The position numbers were made by a program, and so were the translations under genes. From Bacillus massilioanorexius (GTDB lineage: Bacteria; Bacillota; Bacilli; Bacillales; DSM-1321), in the NCBI RefSeq assembly GCF_902374955.1, contig NZ_CABKRX010000071.1, positions 1 to 41,418 on the forward strand: 41,418 bases of DNA, given 5' to 3'. Each line of letters opens with the position of its first letter. Positions within the stretch are counted from its first letter, which is position 1. Shown here piece by piece: positions 9,640 to 19,444 of the stretch. The notes under the pieces are model-generated. The model made no database searches, was not told where the DNA came from, and saw only the letters and a list, made by a program, of their open reading frames with translations.

Positions 9640-10239
9640 TTACATTAACACTGTATCTACTTTATTTTCATATTCTTTTATTTTTTCATCATATTGTAAA
9701 GTAATCGAAATCTCGTCCCAACCATTCACAAGCATCTCTTTCCAATAAGGATGAATTTCAAATGAAGCCTTAAAGCCATTTTGATCACTTACTGTTTGAT
9801 TTGGGAGATCGATATCAAGATGATAATCTTGTTTATCTTTTGCTACTTTCATTAAATGAGCAACCTCTTCTTCTTTTAAACGAATTGGAAGCATACCATT
9901 TTTTAAGCAATTTTGATGAAATATGTCAGCAAAAGAAGTTGCGATGACAATTTTAAATCCATAATCTAACAGAGACCATGGTGCGTGCTCACGTGAAGAG
10001 CCGCATCCAAAGTTTTCACCTGCTATTAATATACTAGCACCACGAGCTTCTGGCTTATTTAATTCGAAATCAGCGTTTTCTGATCCATCTTCGTTAAAGC
10101 GCCAATTAAAAAATAAAAATTGACCAAATCCAGTTCTTTCAATTCTTTTTAAAAATTGCTTTGGTATAATTTGATCTGTATCTACGTTTCCTCGATCTAA
10201 AACAGCTACTTTTCCATTAAAGTTTATGATAGGTTCCAT
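9640..10239 (-). CDS. leuD: 3-isopropylmalate dehydratase small subunit LeuD
   Basis: Small (swivel) subunit of isopropylmalate isomerase, which works with LeuC to convert 2- to 3-isopropylmalate in leucine synthesis. The 199-residue sequence has the family landmarks NVDTDQIIPKQFLK near the N-terminus and GENFGCGSSREHAPW in the middle, the loop that lines the active site. The ATG has a perfect AGGAGGTG 5 nt upstream. It follows leuC by 23 nt and ends the operon just before a terminator. Length and motifs are normal for the family. Confidence 0.97.
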   Translation of the reverse strand: MEPIINFNGKVAVLDRGNVDTDQIIPKQFLKRIERTGFGQFLFFNWRFNEDGSENADFELNKPEARGASILIAGENFGCGSSREHAPWSLLDYGFKIVIATSFADIFHQNCLKNGMLPIRLKEEEVAHLMKVAKDKQDYHLDIDLPNQTVSDQNGFKASFEIHPYWKEMLVNGWDEISITLQYDEKIKEYENKVDTVLM

Positions 10240-10262
10240 AACGCACCTCCTATAAGATTGAA

Positions 10263-11684
10263 CTATAAAGCTGGTTGCTCTTCAGAATTTTTCAATTGAC
10301 GAATGTCAACGAATTTACCATATAATGCTGCTGCTGCTGCCATTTCAGGGCTTACAAGGTGAGTTCGAGCTCCTTGTCCTTGACGTCCTTCAAAGTTACG
10401 ATTTGAAGTTGAAGCACAGTGTTCTCCAGCCGGAACAACATCAGGATTCATACTTAAACACATACTACAACCTGATTCTCTCCATTCAAATCCAGCGTTT
10501 TTAAATATATCTGCTAATCCCTCTTCTTCTGCTTGCTTTTTAACTGTTTGCGATCCTGGTACAACCATAGCTCTAACAACAGGGTTTACTTGTTTCCCTT
10601 TTACAATTTCTGCAGCTGCACGTAAATCTTCGATTCGGGAATTCGTACATGAACCAATGAAAACATGTTGTACATCAATGTCAGTAATAGCCATGCCTTC
10701 TTGTAATCCCATATAAGATAAAGCTCTATCTAACTCTTGTTGTTTAGCTTCATTTGCTTGCTCTGTAATAAGTGGTACATTGCCCGTTACTGGACTACAC
10801 ATTCCGGGATTTGTTCCCCAACTTACCATAGGTGATATTTCTGCTCCATCTATCGTAATAACTGAGTCATAGGTTGCATCCTCATCACTTGCTAATGCAG
10901 ACCATTTTTGAACATACTTATCAAAATCTGCTCCCCGCGCTACATATTTACGGCCACGTAAATATGAGAATGTCGTCTCATCAGGGCTAACTAAACCCGC
11001 TCTAGCTCCACCTTCAATACTCATGTTACAAATAGTCATGCGCTCTTCCATAGAAAGATTACGTATAACATCGCCGCAATATTCAATAACATGCCCTGTA
11101 CCGAAATTCACACCAAATTTAGAAATCACATACAAAATAACATCTTTTGCTGCAACACCTGATCCTAATTTTCCGTTTATTTCAAGCTTTAATGTTTTTG
11201 GCTTTGTTTGCCATAGTGTTTGTGTAGCTAAGACGTGTTCAACTTCACTTGTTCCAATACCGAATGCTAATGCTCCAAAAGCACCATGAGTACTTGTATG
11301 ACTATCTCCACATACAATTGTCATACCTGGCTTCGTAATTCCAAGTTCAGGTCCAATAACATGTACAATACCTTGTTCTGGACTATCTAAATCTGCCAGC
11401 GTAATGCCAAATTCTTTACAGTTTTTTTCTAATGCTTGTAGCTGACTTTTCGCTACTTCATCTTGAATAAAATATTTATTAATAGTTGGAACATTATGGT
11501 CCATCGTCGCAAATACTTTATCTGGTCGTCGAACTTTTCTCCCCTTAACACGAATTCCTTCAAAGGCTTGCGGTGAAGTTACTTCATGAATATAGTGCAT
11601 ATCAATATATAGTAAATCTGGCTTATTTTCTTCACTACTTACAATATGATTTTCCCATATTTTTCCAATAATGGACTTACCCAT
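10263..11684 (-). CDS. leuC: 3-isopropylmalate dehydratase large subunit LeuC
   Basis: Aconitase-family large subunit carrying the [4Fe-4S] cluster, partner of LeuD. Cluster cysteines are visible at 346 (IGSCTNSR), 406 and 409 (SGCSMCLSMNPD). The active-site stretch GDSHTSTHGAFG lies near residue 126. The chosen ATG at 11684 has AGGAGGGG 4-5 nt upstream and gives 473 residues, as usual. An in-frame extension to 11750 would run through the leuB-leuC intergenic hairpin and is rejected. Confidence 0.97.
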   Translation of the reverse strand: MGKSIIGKIWENHIVSSEENKPDLLYIDMHYIHEVTSPQAFEGIRVKGRKVRRPDKVFATMDHNVPTINKYFIQDEVAKSQLQALEKNCKEFGITLADLDSPEQGIVHVIGPELGITKPGMTIVCGDSHTSTHGAFGALAFGIGTSEVEHVLATQTLWQTKPKTLKLEINGKLGSGVAAKDVILYVISKFGVNFGTGHVIEYCGDVIRNLSMEERMTICNMSIEGGARAGLVSPDETTFSYLRGRKYVARGADFDKYVQKWSALASDEDATYDSVITIDGAEISPMVSWGTNPGMCSPVTGNVPLITEQANEAKQQELDRALSYMGLQEGMAITDIDVQHVFIGSCTNSRIEDLRAAAEIVKGKQVNPVVRAMVVPGSQTVKKQAEEEGLADIFKNAGFEWRESGCSMCLSMNPDVVPAGEHCASTSNRNFEGRQGQGARTHLVSPEMAAAAALYGKFVDIRQLKNSEEQPAL

Positions 11685-11734
11685 AATTCCCCTCCTAATT
11701 AAAAAAACGAAATCTTTCCTTTTTATTTGTAAGA

Positions 11735-11766
11735 AAAGACACGCGCGCAAATTTCGGCGTGTCTTT
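11735..11766 (-). other. Intercistronic stem-loop between leuB and leuC
   Basis: AAAGACACGC (11735-11744) and GCGTGTCTTT (11757-11766) form a perfect 10-bp stem with a 12-nt loop. It lies 17 nt after the leuB stop. On the minus strand TTTTC follows, so it may act as a weak terminator or as an RNA-processing/stability element that sets the ratio of leuCD to the upstream genes. Confidence 0.6.
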
Positions 11767-11782
11767 CCATTTGTTCATGCTA

Positions 11783-12895
11783 TTACGAGTATGCATTCAT
11801 AATATTTGAGATTGCTTCATGGTCAAGGATGGTTGCTTTAACCTCTGCTACCATCTCTTCAGTAGTTAGCACCTTCGAGCGAGTGGATGCAATATCCTTC
11901 GTTCTATATCCTAAATCTAAAATAGAATTAACAGCTTTTTCAACAGCTTGTGCTTCTTCCTCTAATCCAAAAGATAAACGAAGCATTGAAGCTGCTGAAA
12001 GAATCGTTGCTAAAGGATTTGCAAGGTTTTTCCCAGCAATATCTGGTGCAGATCCATGAATCGGTTCATATAAATGCAATCCTGAATGTGAAAGACTAGC
12101 TGAAGGAAGCATTCCTAGTGATCCAGTTAATACTGAAGCTTCATCACTTAGAATATCTCCAAACATATTTTCTGTAACGACTACATCAAATTGTTTTGGG
12201 TTGCGAATCAGTTGCATAGCTGCATTGTCCACTAACATATGTTCAAGTTCAACGTCAATATATTCCTTAGAAACTTCTTCTGCTACTTCTCTCCACAGCT
12301 TACTAGTAGTTAATACATTTGCCTTATCAACCGAAGTTACTTTTTTACGACGCTTACTAGCTAATTCGAAGGCAAGAGTAATAATACTTTTCATTTCATC
12401 ACGTTCGTAATAAAGAGTATCTACTCCACCCTCTTTTCCGTCACGCTCAACCCGTTCACTTGGCTTCCCAAAATATAAACCGCCTGTTAATTCACGAACG
12501 ATTAATAAATCTACATCTTCAATGATTTCTCTTTTTAAAGGTGAAGCCTCCGCTAAGCTTTTATAATACGTAATCGGTCTTAAGTTACTATATAAATTAA
12601 GCTCTTTCCGAATTTTTAAAAGACCTACTTCTGGGCGTAAATGGGAAGGACTATGATCCCATTTTGGACCACCAACTGCTCCTAGTAAAATAGCGTCACT
12701 TTTTCTACATGTTTCTAACGTCTCATCTGGAAGTGGTGAACCCGCTTCATCAATCGCATTTCCACCAATTAAGCCGTATTCAAACTGAAATGAATGCCCG
12801 TATCTTTCAGCAACTGCTTTGAGTATTTCAACAGCTCCCTTCGTAACTTCCTTTCCAATCCCGTCACCCGGCAATACGGTAATTACTTTCTCCAT
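11783..12895 (-). CDS. leuB: 3-isopropylmalate dehydrogenase LeuB
   Basis: NAD-dependent decarboxylating dehydrogenase that makes 2-oxoisocaproate precursor from 3-isopropylmalate. The start chosen is the ATG at 12895, which has GAGGAG 9 nt upstream and gives the typical N-terminus MEKVITVLPGDGIGKEV and 370 residues. Two upstream in-frame starts fall at or before the ribosome binding site. Family motifs include LLGAVGGPKWD, the substrate loop RELTGGLYFGKP, and the metal/NAD segment DILSDEASVLTGSLGMLPSA near the C-terminal half. It follows leuA by 32 nt and is separated from leuC by a hairpin. Confidence 0.96.
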   Translation of the reverse strand: MEKVITVLPGDGIGKEVTKGAVEILKAVAERYGHSFQFEYGLIGGNAIDEAGSPLPDETLETCRKSDAILLGAVGGPKWDHSPSHLRPEVGLLKIRKELNLYSNLRPITYYKSLAEASPLKREIIEDVDLLIVRELTGGLYFGKPSERVERDGKEGGVDTLYYERDEMKSIITLAFELASKRRKKVTSVDKANVLTTSKLWREVAEEVSKEYIDVELEHMLVDNAAMQLIRNPKQFDVVVTENMFGDILSDEASVLTGSLGMLPSASLSHSGLHLYEPIHGSAPDIAGKNLANPLATILSAASMLRLSFGLEEEAQAVEKAVNSILDLGYRTKDIASTRSKVLTTEEMVAEVKATILDHEAISNIMNAYS

Positions 12896-12927
12896 ACGGA
12901 ACATCTCCTCTTTGTTTGAATAGTACA

Positions 12928-14446
12928 TTACATTTTGACAGTGTCACGGTCCTTCAAATAGATAACACGATTCACTGCATTTAAATACGCTTTTGCTGAT
13001 GCTTCTAGTACGTCTTGTGCCAATCCTCTACCACTTGATTCAATATCTTGATATCTCATTTTTACAAAGACTTGAGCTAATGCATCATCACCAGCTCCCA
13101 CAGATTGAATGCGATAATCTAGCAATTCAACGGTATCTTCAATGCTTTTCTCAAGGGTATTATAAATGGCTTCGATACTACCAGCACCTGTCCCTGCTTC
13201 TTGAATGATTTCATTATTTGGACCCGAAAGTGTAACTGTAGCTGTTGGAACTTGATTTGTTCCGTATTGAATTTGAATAGATTCTAAGTTAAAGAACTTC
13301 TCTTCATTTGATAGCTTTTCTTCAAGTACTAATGCTACTAAATCATCATCAGTCATTTCTTTCTTTTTATCAGCCAGCTCTTTAAATGTTTTAAACAATT
13401 TGTTAGCTACTTCTTCACTCACTTGAAGATCTAACTCTTCTAAACGTGTTTTAAAGGCATGACGACCAGAATGCTTACCTAAGAACATATTCTTCACATT
13501 AAAACCAACTAATTCTGGATTAATAATTTCATAAGTAGTTTTTTCTTTTAACACTCCGTCTTGATGAATACCTGATTCATGTACATATGCATTATTTCCT
13601 ATAACCGCTTTGTTGCCCGGAACAACCATACCTGTTAAACGACTTATAAGGTCACTCGTTCTTTTAATTTCATTTAATGTAATACCAGTTGTCGCTTGGT
13701 AATATTCATTTCTTGTATATAAAGCCAAAATGACTTCTTCTAATGCTGTATTACCCGCTCTTTCACCAATACCATTAAATGTTCCTTCCACCTGATTTGC
13801 ACCCGCTTGAATAGCTGCAATAGAGTTAGCTGTAGCCATCCCTAGGTCATCATGACAATGTGTAGATAAAGTTACCTTATCAATAGAAGGCACGTTCTCT
13901 CTTAAGTATTTAAAGATATTTGCATATTCAAGTGGCGTTGTAAAACCAACTGTATCTGGTATATTAATAACTTTTGCACCTGCAACAATTACTTTTTCGA
14001 CAATATGAGCTAAGTAATCTAGTTCCGTTCTACTAGCATCTTCAGCTGACCATTGAACAATAGGAAATTTTGAAGCTGCATATTTCACATTTGCTACAGC
14101 ATTTTCAACTACTTCCTCTTTAGACATGCACAGTTTATATTGACGATGTATAGGTGATGTTGCAATAAACACGTGAAGTCTTGGTTCGGCACTTCCTTTT
14201 AAGGAATCCCATGCGATATCAATATCTTTCTGAATTGAACGAGCTAAACCTGTAACTGATGAATTTTTGATAACTGTAGCAATTTCTTTAACAGAAGCTG
14301 CATCTCCAGGAGACGCGGCTGGAAAGCCCGCCTCCATAACATCTACACCTAATCTTTCTAATTGTTTTGCTATTTCTAATTTTTCCGAAAAATTCAAATT
14401 TACGCCAGGTGATTGCTCTCCATCACGTAAAGTGGTGTCAAATATA

Positions 14447-14460
<14 letters not shown>
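12928..14460 (-). CDS. leuA: 2-isopropylmalate synthase LeuA
   Basis: First committed enzyme of leucine synthesis: condenses 2-oxoisovalerate with acetyl-CoA. It has an HMGL-type TIM barrel with FDTTLRDGEQSPG (7-19, catalytic Arg12 and metal Asp13) and the metal motif HCHDDLGMA near residue 205. HESGIHQDGV follows near 305, then a C-terminal LeuA dimer/leucine-feedback domain (about 385-500). The best start is a TTG at 14460 preceded by GGTGGAGG. It gives MRKINIFD and 510 residues, and it overlaps the ilvC stop by 14 nt, indicating translational coupling. The frame extends to 14496 inside ilvC, which I reject. Confidence 0.95.
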
Positions 14461-15472
<1,012 letters not shown>

Positions 15473-15544
15473 GATTATAATCTCCTTTTTATATGAAAAA
15501 ATTTTTATATAAGTACATTGCTAGAAACGCAATGATTTAAACTA

Positions 15545-16060
15545 TTAAACAATTGAGAAATTGGGATTCGTATTACTTTTTTGTGTTCCTCTAGGAAATG
15601 CTGTTGTTCCAGTACGTGCTATTTCTTTAATACCGTATGGTTTTAACAGCTCTACAAAAGCTTCTACTTTTTCTGTTTCCCCTGTTATTTGAATAACTAA
15701 ACTATCCTTACTAATATCAATGACTGACGCTCTAAATGGCTCTACGAGAGAATAAATTTCTCCACGAGTTTGAGGTGATACAGATACTTTAATTAAAGCT
15801 AGTTCTCTAGCAACTACTGATTGGTTTGTTAGCTCAGTTACCTTAATAACATCAATTTGTTTATTTAATTGCTTTGTCATTTGCTCAAGAATCGCTTCAT
15901 GATCCACATTTACCACAACTGTCATACGGGATATTCCTTCTGTCTCAGAAGGGCCAACAGTAATGCTTTCAATATTATAATTTCTTTTAGAAAAAAGATT
16001 TGTAATTCTATTTAACACACCTGGACGGTTCATAACCGTTAGCGTAATAATGCCTCTCAT
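15545..16060 (-). CDS. ilvN: Acetolactate synthase small (regulatory) subunit
   Basis: ACT-domain regulatory subunit that confers valine feedback on the large subunit. The N-terminal ACT domain (about 1-75) starts MRGIITLTVMNRPGVLNRIT with the conserved effector-site region RPGVLNR, and a second ACT-like C-terminal domain follows. At 171 residues it is a normal short form. Its ATG overlaps the ilvB stop by 4 nt (ATGA type), so the two subunits are made in a coupled way. B. subtilis annotation often calls this gene ilvH. Confidence 0.96.
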   Translation of the reverse strand: MRGIITLTVMNRPGVLNRITNLFSKRNYNIESITVGPSETEGISRMTVVVNVDHEAILEQMTKQLNKQIDVIKVTELTNQSVVARELALIKVSVSPQTRGEIYSLVEPFRASVIDISKDSLVIQITGETEKVEAFVELLKPYGIKEIARTGTTAFPRGTQKSNTNPNFSIV

Positions 16061-17778
16061 AATTCATATCCCTCCATCTCATGTAGTCCTTTTCCTGGAG
16101 CTACCATAGGATATACTTTTTCCATTTTTTCTACTCTCATATCAATTAAAACTGGCTCTGGAATTGCAAAAGCTTCTTTTAATACTTCCTCCGCTTCAGA
16201 CGTTGTAGAAGCTACAGAGGCTTTAATACCATATGCATCTGCTAATTTTACAAACGAAGGCTGAGTAGTTAGCAAACTATGAGAATATCTTTCTTTATAA
16301 AATAGTTCTTGCCACTGACGAACCATTCCAAGTGCATAATTATTTACAATAATAATCTTGATTGGTAGGTTCATCTCAGCAATGACACCAAGCTCTTGAG
16401 ATGTCATTTGGAATCCTCCATCACCAACGATGGCAACGACCGTCTTTTCTGGTTCGGCTAGTTGAGCTCCAATTGCAGCTGGAACACAAAAGCCCATAGT
16501 ACCTAGACCACCAGATGTAACCCATGCATGAGGTTTATTAAATGTATAATATTGAGCTGCCCACATTTGATGTTGTCCAACATCCGTTACAACAATAGCA
16601 TCACCATTTGTATATTCATGAAGCAATTCAATAACTTTTTGTGGTTTCAGACCATCTTGACTTTCTCTATCATAATGAAGTGGATACTTTTGTTTCCAAT
16701 TGAAAATAGTCTTCTTCCACTCATCACATTCGCTTTTCTTGCCATCTTGTTTAATTAAACTTAATAGCGTTTCTTTCGCATCGCCTACAACCGGAATAGC
16801 AGTTGGAACGTTTTTACCAATTTCCGCCGGATCAATATCGACATGTGCAATCGTTGCATTCGGTGCAAAAGTTTTTAAATTTCCTGTAACACGATCATCA
16901 AAACGAGCACCGATACTGATTAGTAAATCCGTTTCATAAAGGGCCATATTAGCTGCGTATTCTCCGTGCATTCCTGCCATACCAACAAATAATGGGTGAT
17001 CAGCTGGAAAACCACCTAATCCTAATAATGTGTGAACAACAGGAATTCCTTGTTGAACCGCATATTCTTTTAACTGATCCGCTGCTTTTGCATGTAATAC
17101 ACCTGCTCCAGCTAAAATAACAGGTTTTTTCGAAGCACTAACTGCTTCAATTAACTTACGAATCTGCAAATGATTTGGCTTAAGAGTAGGCTGATATCCT
17201 GGCAAATAAATTTCAGGATCTTCATCTGCTTCAGCTTGCGAAATGGCCATATCCTTTGGAATATCGATTAAAACTGGCCCTGGTCTTCCTGATGAAGCAA
17301 TGTAAAATGCTTCTTTTATAATTCGTGGGAAATCTTCTACATTTCTTACTTGATAATTATGTTTCGTAATAGGTGTGGTAATTCCTAAAACATCTGCTTC
17401 CTGAAAGGCATCTGTACCAATTACTGAAGTAGAAACTTGCCCTGTGATAACAACTAGCGGTATAGAATCTATCATGGCATCAGCTAATCCAGTAATAATA
17501 TTGGTTGCCCCAGGTCCAGATGTTGCAATAACTACTCCTGGTTTTCCTGTAATTCTTGCATACCCTTCAGCTGCATGAATAGCTCCTTGTTCGTGACGAG
17601 TTAATATATGTGCAATTCCAGCATCATACAGTGCGTCATAAATCGGTAATACAGCCCCACCTGGATATCCAAACATGACTTCAACATTTTCTCTCTTTAG
17701 AGCATTTAATAAATATTCTGCTCCCGTTTTCTTAGTTTTTGCTGCTTTTTTTACGGCCATCGCTGTTTCTTGAGTCAC
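16057..17778 (-). CDS. ilvB: Acetolactate synthase large subunit
   Basis: Thiamine-diphosphate enzyme that forms acetolactate from pyruvate, first common step of valine, leucine and isoleucine synthesis. Three TPP-family domains are visible: the PYR domain with the catalytic Glu63 in RHEQGAIHAAEGYAR, the central domain, and the PP domain with GDGGFQM near 452 closing at NN 479-480. It has 573 residues. The start is GTG, with GGGGAGG 8 nt upstream. The next ATG, six codons in, has no binding site. It is the first gene after the T-box leader and so the first to respond to leucine limitation. Confidence 0.97.
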   Translation of the reverse strand: MTQETAMAVKKAAKTKKTGAEYLLNALKRENVEVMFGYPGGAVLPIYDALYDAGIAHILTRHEQGAIHAAEGYARITGKPGVVIATSGPGATNIITGLADAMIDSIPLVVITGQVSTSVIGTDAFQEADVLGITTPITKHNYQVRNVEDFPRIIKEAFYIASSGRPGPVLIDIPKDMAISQAEADEDPEIYLPGYQPTLKPNHLQIRKLIEAVSASKKPVILAGAGVLHAKAADQLKEYAVQQGIPVVHTLLGLGGFPADHPLFVGMAGMHGEYAANMALYETDLLISIGARFDDRVTGNLKTFAPNATIAHVDIDPAEIGKNVPTAIPVVGDAKETLLSLIKQDGKKSECDEWKKTIFNWKQKYPLHYDRESQDGLKPQKVIELLHEYTNGDAIVVTDVGQHQMWAAQYYTFNKPHAWVTSGGLGTMGFCVPAAIGAQLAEPEKTVVAIVGDGGFQMTSQELGVIAEMNLPIKIIIVNNYALGMVRQWQELFYKERYSHSLLTTQPSFVKLADAYGIKASVASTTSEAEEVLKEAFAIPEPVLIDMRVEKMEKVYPMVAPGKGLHEMEGYEL

Positions 17779-17856
17779 AAAATCAACCTCCCCACAAATT
17801 CTACAATTATGATAAAACTTCTTTTGTTAACAATATGCGGCTAAAGAGATAAATAG

Positions 17857-17906
17857 AAAAACCCCTACACCCACAAAATGTCTATAAACATATAGACTAA
17901 GGGGTG
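17857..17906 (-). terminator. Leader terminator of the leucine T-box
   Basis: On the minus strand ACCCCT pairs with AGGGGT around an inner AGTCTATA/TATAGAC helix, and TTTTTC follows. It lies between the T-box motif and ilvB, the position expected of the T-box attenuator terminator. Confidence 0.85.
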
Positions 17907-18122
17907 AAGAGGCTTATTAACCAATCCACGGTACCACCCTTATTCGTACTAAATCAGTACGCACTAGTTGTTTTAGTTAACGAGTGCTGGTAACACCCGT
18001 TCAGCTTTACTTACAAATGTTTCAAGCTGACGCTCCGAGGTGAGTTCACTTTATGCTGATCATACTGGTTTCCACCCTCCCAGTTCTCTGTCATGTCAAT
18101 TCATAAAGCTAATTGTCCTCTT
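17857..18122 (-). promoter_or_regulatory. T-box leader RNA, leucine-specific (ilv-leu)
   Basis: tRNA-sensing attenuator. The conserved T-box AGGGTGGTACCGTGG is at 17926-17940 (minus strand), followed by the terminator. Upstream, Stem I carries the specifier loop with GAACTCACC; the codon CTC (Leu) is at 18042-18044. An AGTA-type loop (ACCAGTATGATC) and a GGGTGG segment lie near 18070-18090. Uncharged tRNA-Leu(GAG) should stabilise the antiterminator and allow transcription into ilvB. This matches the known B. subtilis ilv-leu T-box in location and specifier. The 5' boundary is approximate. Confidence 0.93.
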
Positions 18123-18147
18123 CTACACTTATTATTTATTAAATTAG

Positions 18148-18162
18148 AATTTTCTAAATATT
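18148..18162 (-). promoter_or_regulatory. Candidate CodY box
   Basis: AATTTTCTAAATATT (plus strand) matches 13 of 15 positions of the CodY consensus AATTTTCWGAAAATT. It lies about 12-26 nt after the likely transcription start, a position suited to repression by CodY when branched-chain amino acids are abundant. CodY control of ilv-leu is established in B. subtilis; here it is inferred from the site. Confidence 0.6.
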
Positions 18163-18179
18163 AATTGTTATTGTGGCTT

Positions 18180-18208
18180 ATGATACGCTGATTTATCTAA
18201 ACCGTCAA
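18180..18208 (-). promoter_or_regulatory. Sigma-A promoter of the ilv-leu operon
   Basis: Minus-strand TTGACG (18203-18208), a 17-nt spacer and TATCAT (18180-18185). Transcription would start near 18173, about 50 nt before the T-box Stem I region. Confidence 0.8.
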
Positions 18209-18253
18209 TAGCTTTTTGCAACAATTTTTAGATAATTTGGATTAATCACTTTT

Positions 18254-18268
18254 TGAATCCGCTTACAA
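18254..18268 (-). promoter_or_regulatory. Candidate cre site (CcpA) upstream of ilvB
   Basis: TTGTAAGCGGATTCA on the minus strand matches every fixed position of the cre consensus WTGNNANCGNWNNCW. Its centre is about 88 nt upstream of the predicted transcription start, an activating position. CcpA activates ilv-leu from an upstream cre in B. subtilis, so the geometry agrees. Confidence 0.6.
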
Positions 18269-18346
18269 TACTGTTATATAAATAAAACAATAATTTCGAC
18301 ATTTTCACCACATTTTGATTCTCTTTCTTTTCAATTACATTATCTA

Positions 18347-18387
18347 CAACCAGTGGAAAAAATTTATTCCACCGGTTGTTTTTTTAC
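18347..18387 (+). terminator. Orphan plus-strand terminator-like hairpin
   Basis: AACCAGTGGAA and TTCCACCGGTT pair with one mismatch and a T7 run follows on the plus strand. No plus-strand gene lies upstream, since both neighbours (ilvB, lysR) run on the minus strand. It may end an antisense transcript or be a relic. On the minus strand there is no U run after the hairpin. Confidence 0.5.
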
Positions 18388-18459
18388 ATATAAGGGATCA
18401 ATTTGTTCCCATACTCCATATGATGCTCTATAAAATTAGTAAATCTTTAAGTAAGTTTA

Positions 18460-19332
18460 TCAAACCTCTTCTAGTAATGAAATTAATACTTCAACTGCTT
18501 TTGTCTGAAAGGAATTTTTAATGGCATATGAAAAATTTCTTTTTACATAAAATTCTTCAGGTGTTATTACTTTTAATGTTTTGAGCTTCTCTTCTTTTTG
18601 AAAAACAGATCGTGATAATAAGGCAATTCCTAATCCAGCTTCTACAGATTCCTTAATAACCTGTGTACTCCCAAATTCCATTTTTAGGGCTGGGTTAATA
18701 TTCAGCTTTTGAAATAACTTTTCTGTTGCTTCTCTTGTCCCTGATCCATGTTCTCTTACAATCCACATTTCCTTTTCTAAATCCTTTATCGAAACTGTGT
18801 CATTAGGAAGATGATAATCCGGAGCAGCAACAATATTTAGCGTATCTTCAGCGAAATGAACTATTTTAATCTCGCGCTGCTTTCTAATCTCTCCCTCAAT
18901 AATACCTATATCTAAGCTATAATTATTGACCATCTCCAAAATTTCTTTTGTATTAGCTATCGTGATATTAGGAGTGATGTTTGGATATAATTCCTTCATT
19001 TTCGCAATTATGTGAGGAAGTTGATATTCTCCATATGTATAACTTGCACCAATGGATATTTCTCCATTTACATCATTTGATAAATCTTCAAGAAGACGCT
19101 GCATTCTCCCATAAAGGTTCAATATTTCTTTTCCCTTAACATATACAATTTCTCCAGCTCTTGTTAGCGAAATGATTTTATTTGTTCTTTCTAGTAGTCT
19201 CATTCCTATTACTTGTTCCAATGATTGAATGTATTGACTAACAGCAGGTTGCGTCATATATAAATCCTCAGCTGCACGAGAAAAACTTTTTAATTCAACT
19301 ACTTTAACAAAAACAGATAGCTGTTGTTTCAA
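18460..19332 (-). CDS. LysR-family transcriptional regulator
   Basis: 290-residue regulator with an N-terminal winged HTH (about 1-60, with AAEDLYMTQPAVSQYIQSLE) and a C-terminal periplasmic-binding-like effector domain (about 90-290). The start is a TTG at 19332 with GGGGGGA 5 nt upstream. It is divergent from a YeiH-family membrane protein gene, which suggests it controls that gene. Several sulfur-related LysR proteins (YeiE, CysL) resemble it, but I cannot assign the effector. A 7+7 bp inverted repeat (19348-19363) overlaps its leader and could be an autoregulatory site. Confidence 0.9.
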   Translation of the reverse strand: MKQQLSVFVKVVELKSFSRAAEDLYMTQPAVSQYIQSLEQVIGMRLLERTNKIISLTRAGEIVYVKGKEILNLYGRMQRLLEDLSNDVNGEISIGASYTYGEYQLPHIIAKMKELYPNITPNITIANTKEILEMVNNYSLDIGIIEGEIRKQREIKIVHFAEDTLNIVAAPDYHLPNDTVSIKDLEKEMWIVREHGSGTREATEKLFQKLNINPALKMEFGSTQVIKESVEAGLGIALLSRSVFQKEEKLKTLKVITPEEFYVKRNFSYAIKNSFQTKAVEVLISLLEEV

Positions 19333-19347
19333 TTAAATCCCCCCACT

Positions 19348-19363
19348 ATAAGTATTTACTTAT
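19348..19363. promoter_or_regulatory. Palindrome in the lysR-yeiH divergent region
   Basis: ATAAGTATTTACTTAT is a perfect 7-bp inverted repeat with a 2-nt spacer, immediately upstream of the lysR ribosome binding site. It resembles a T-Nx-A LysR box. Inference only. Confidence 0.45.
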
Positions 19364-19444
19364 GATGAATATTCAAATAAATTATTTTTCTTATAGACAA
19401 AAATTTATTATCTTAAAACTATTAGAGTATTAGGAGGATTATAT

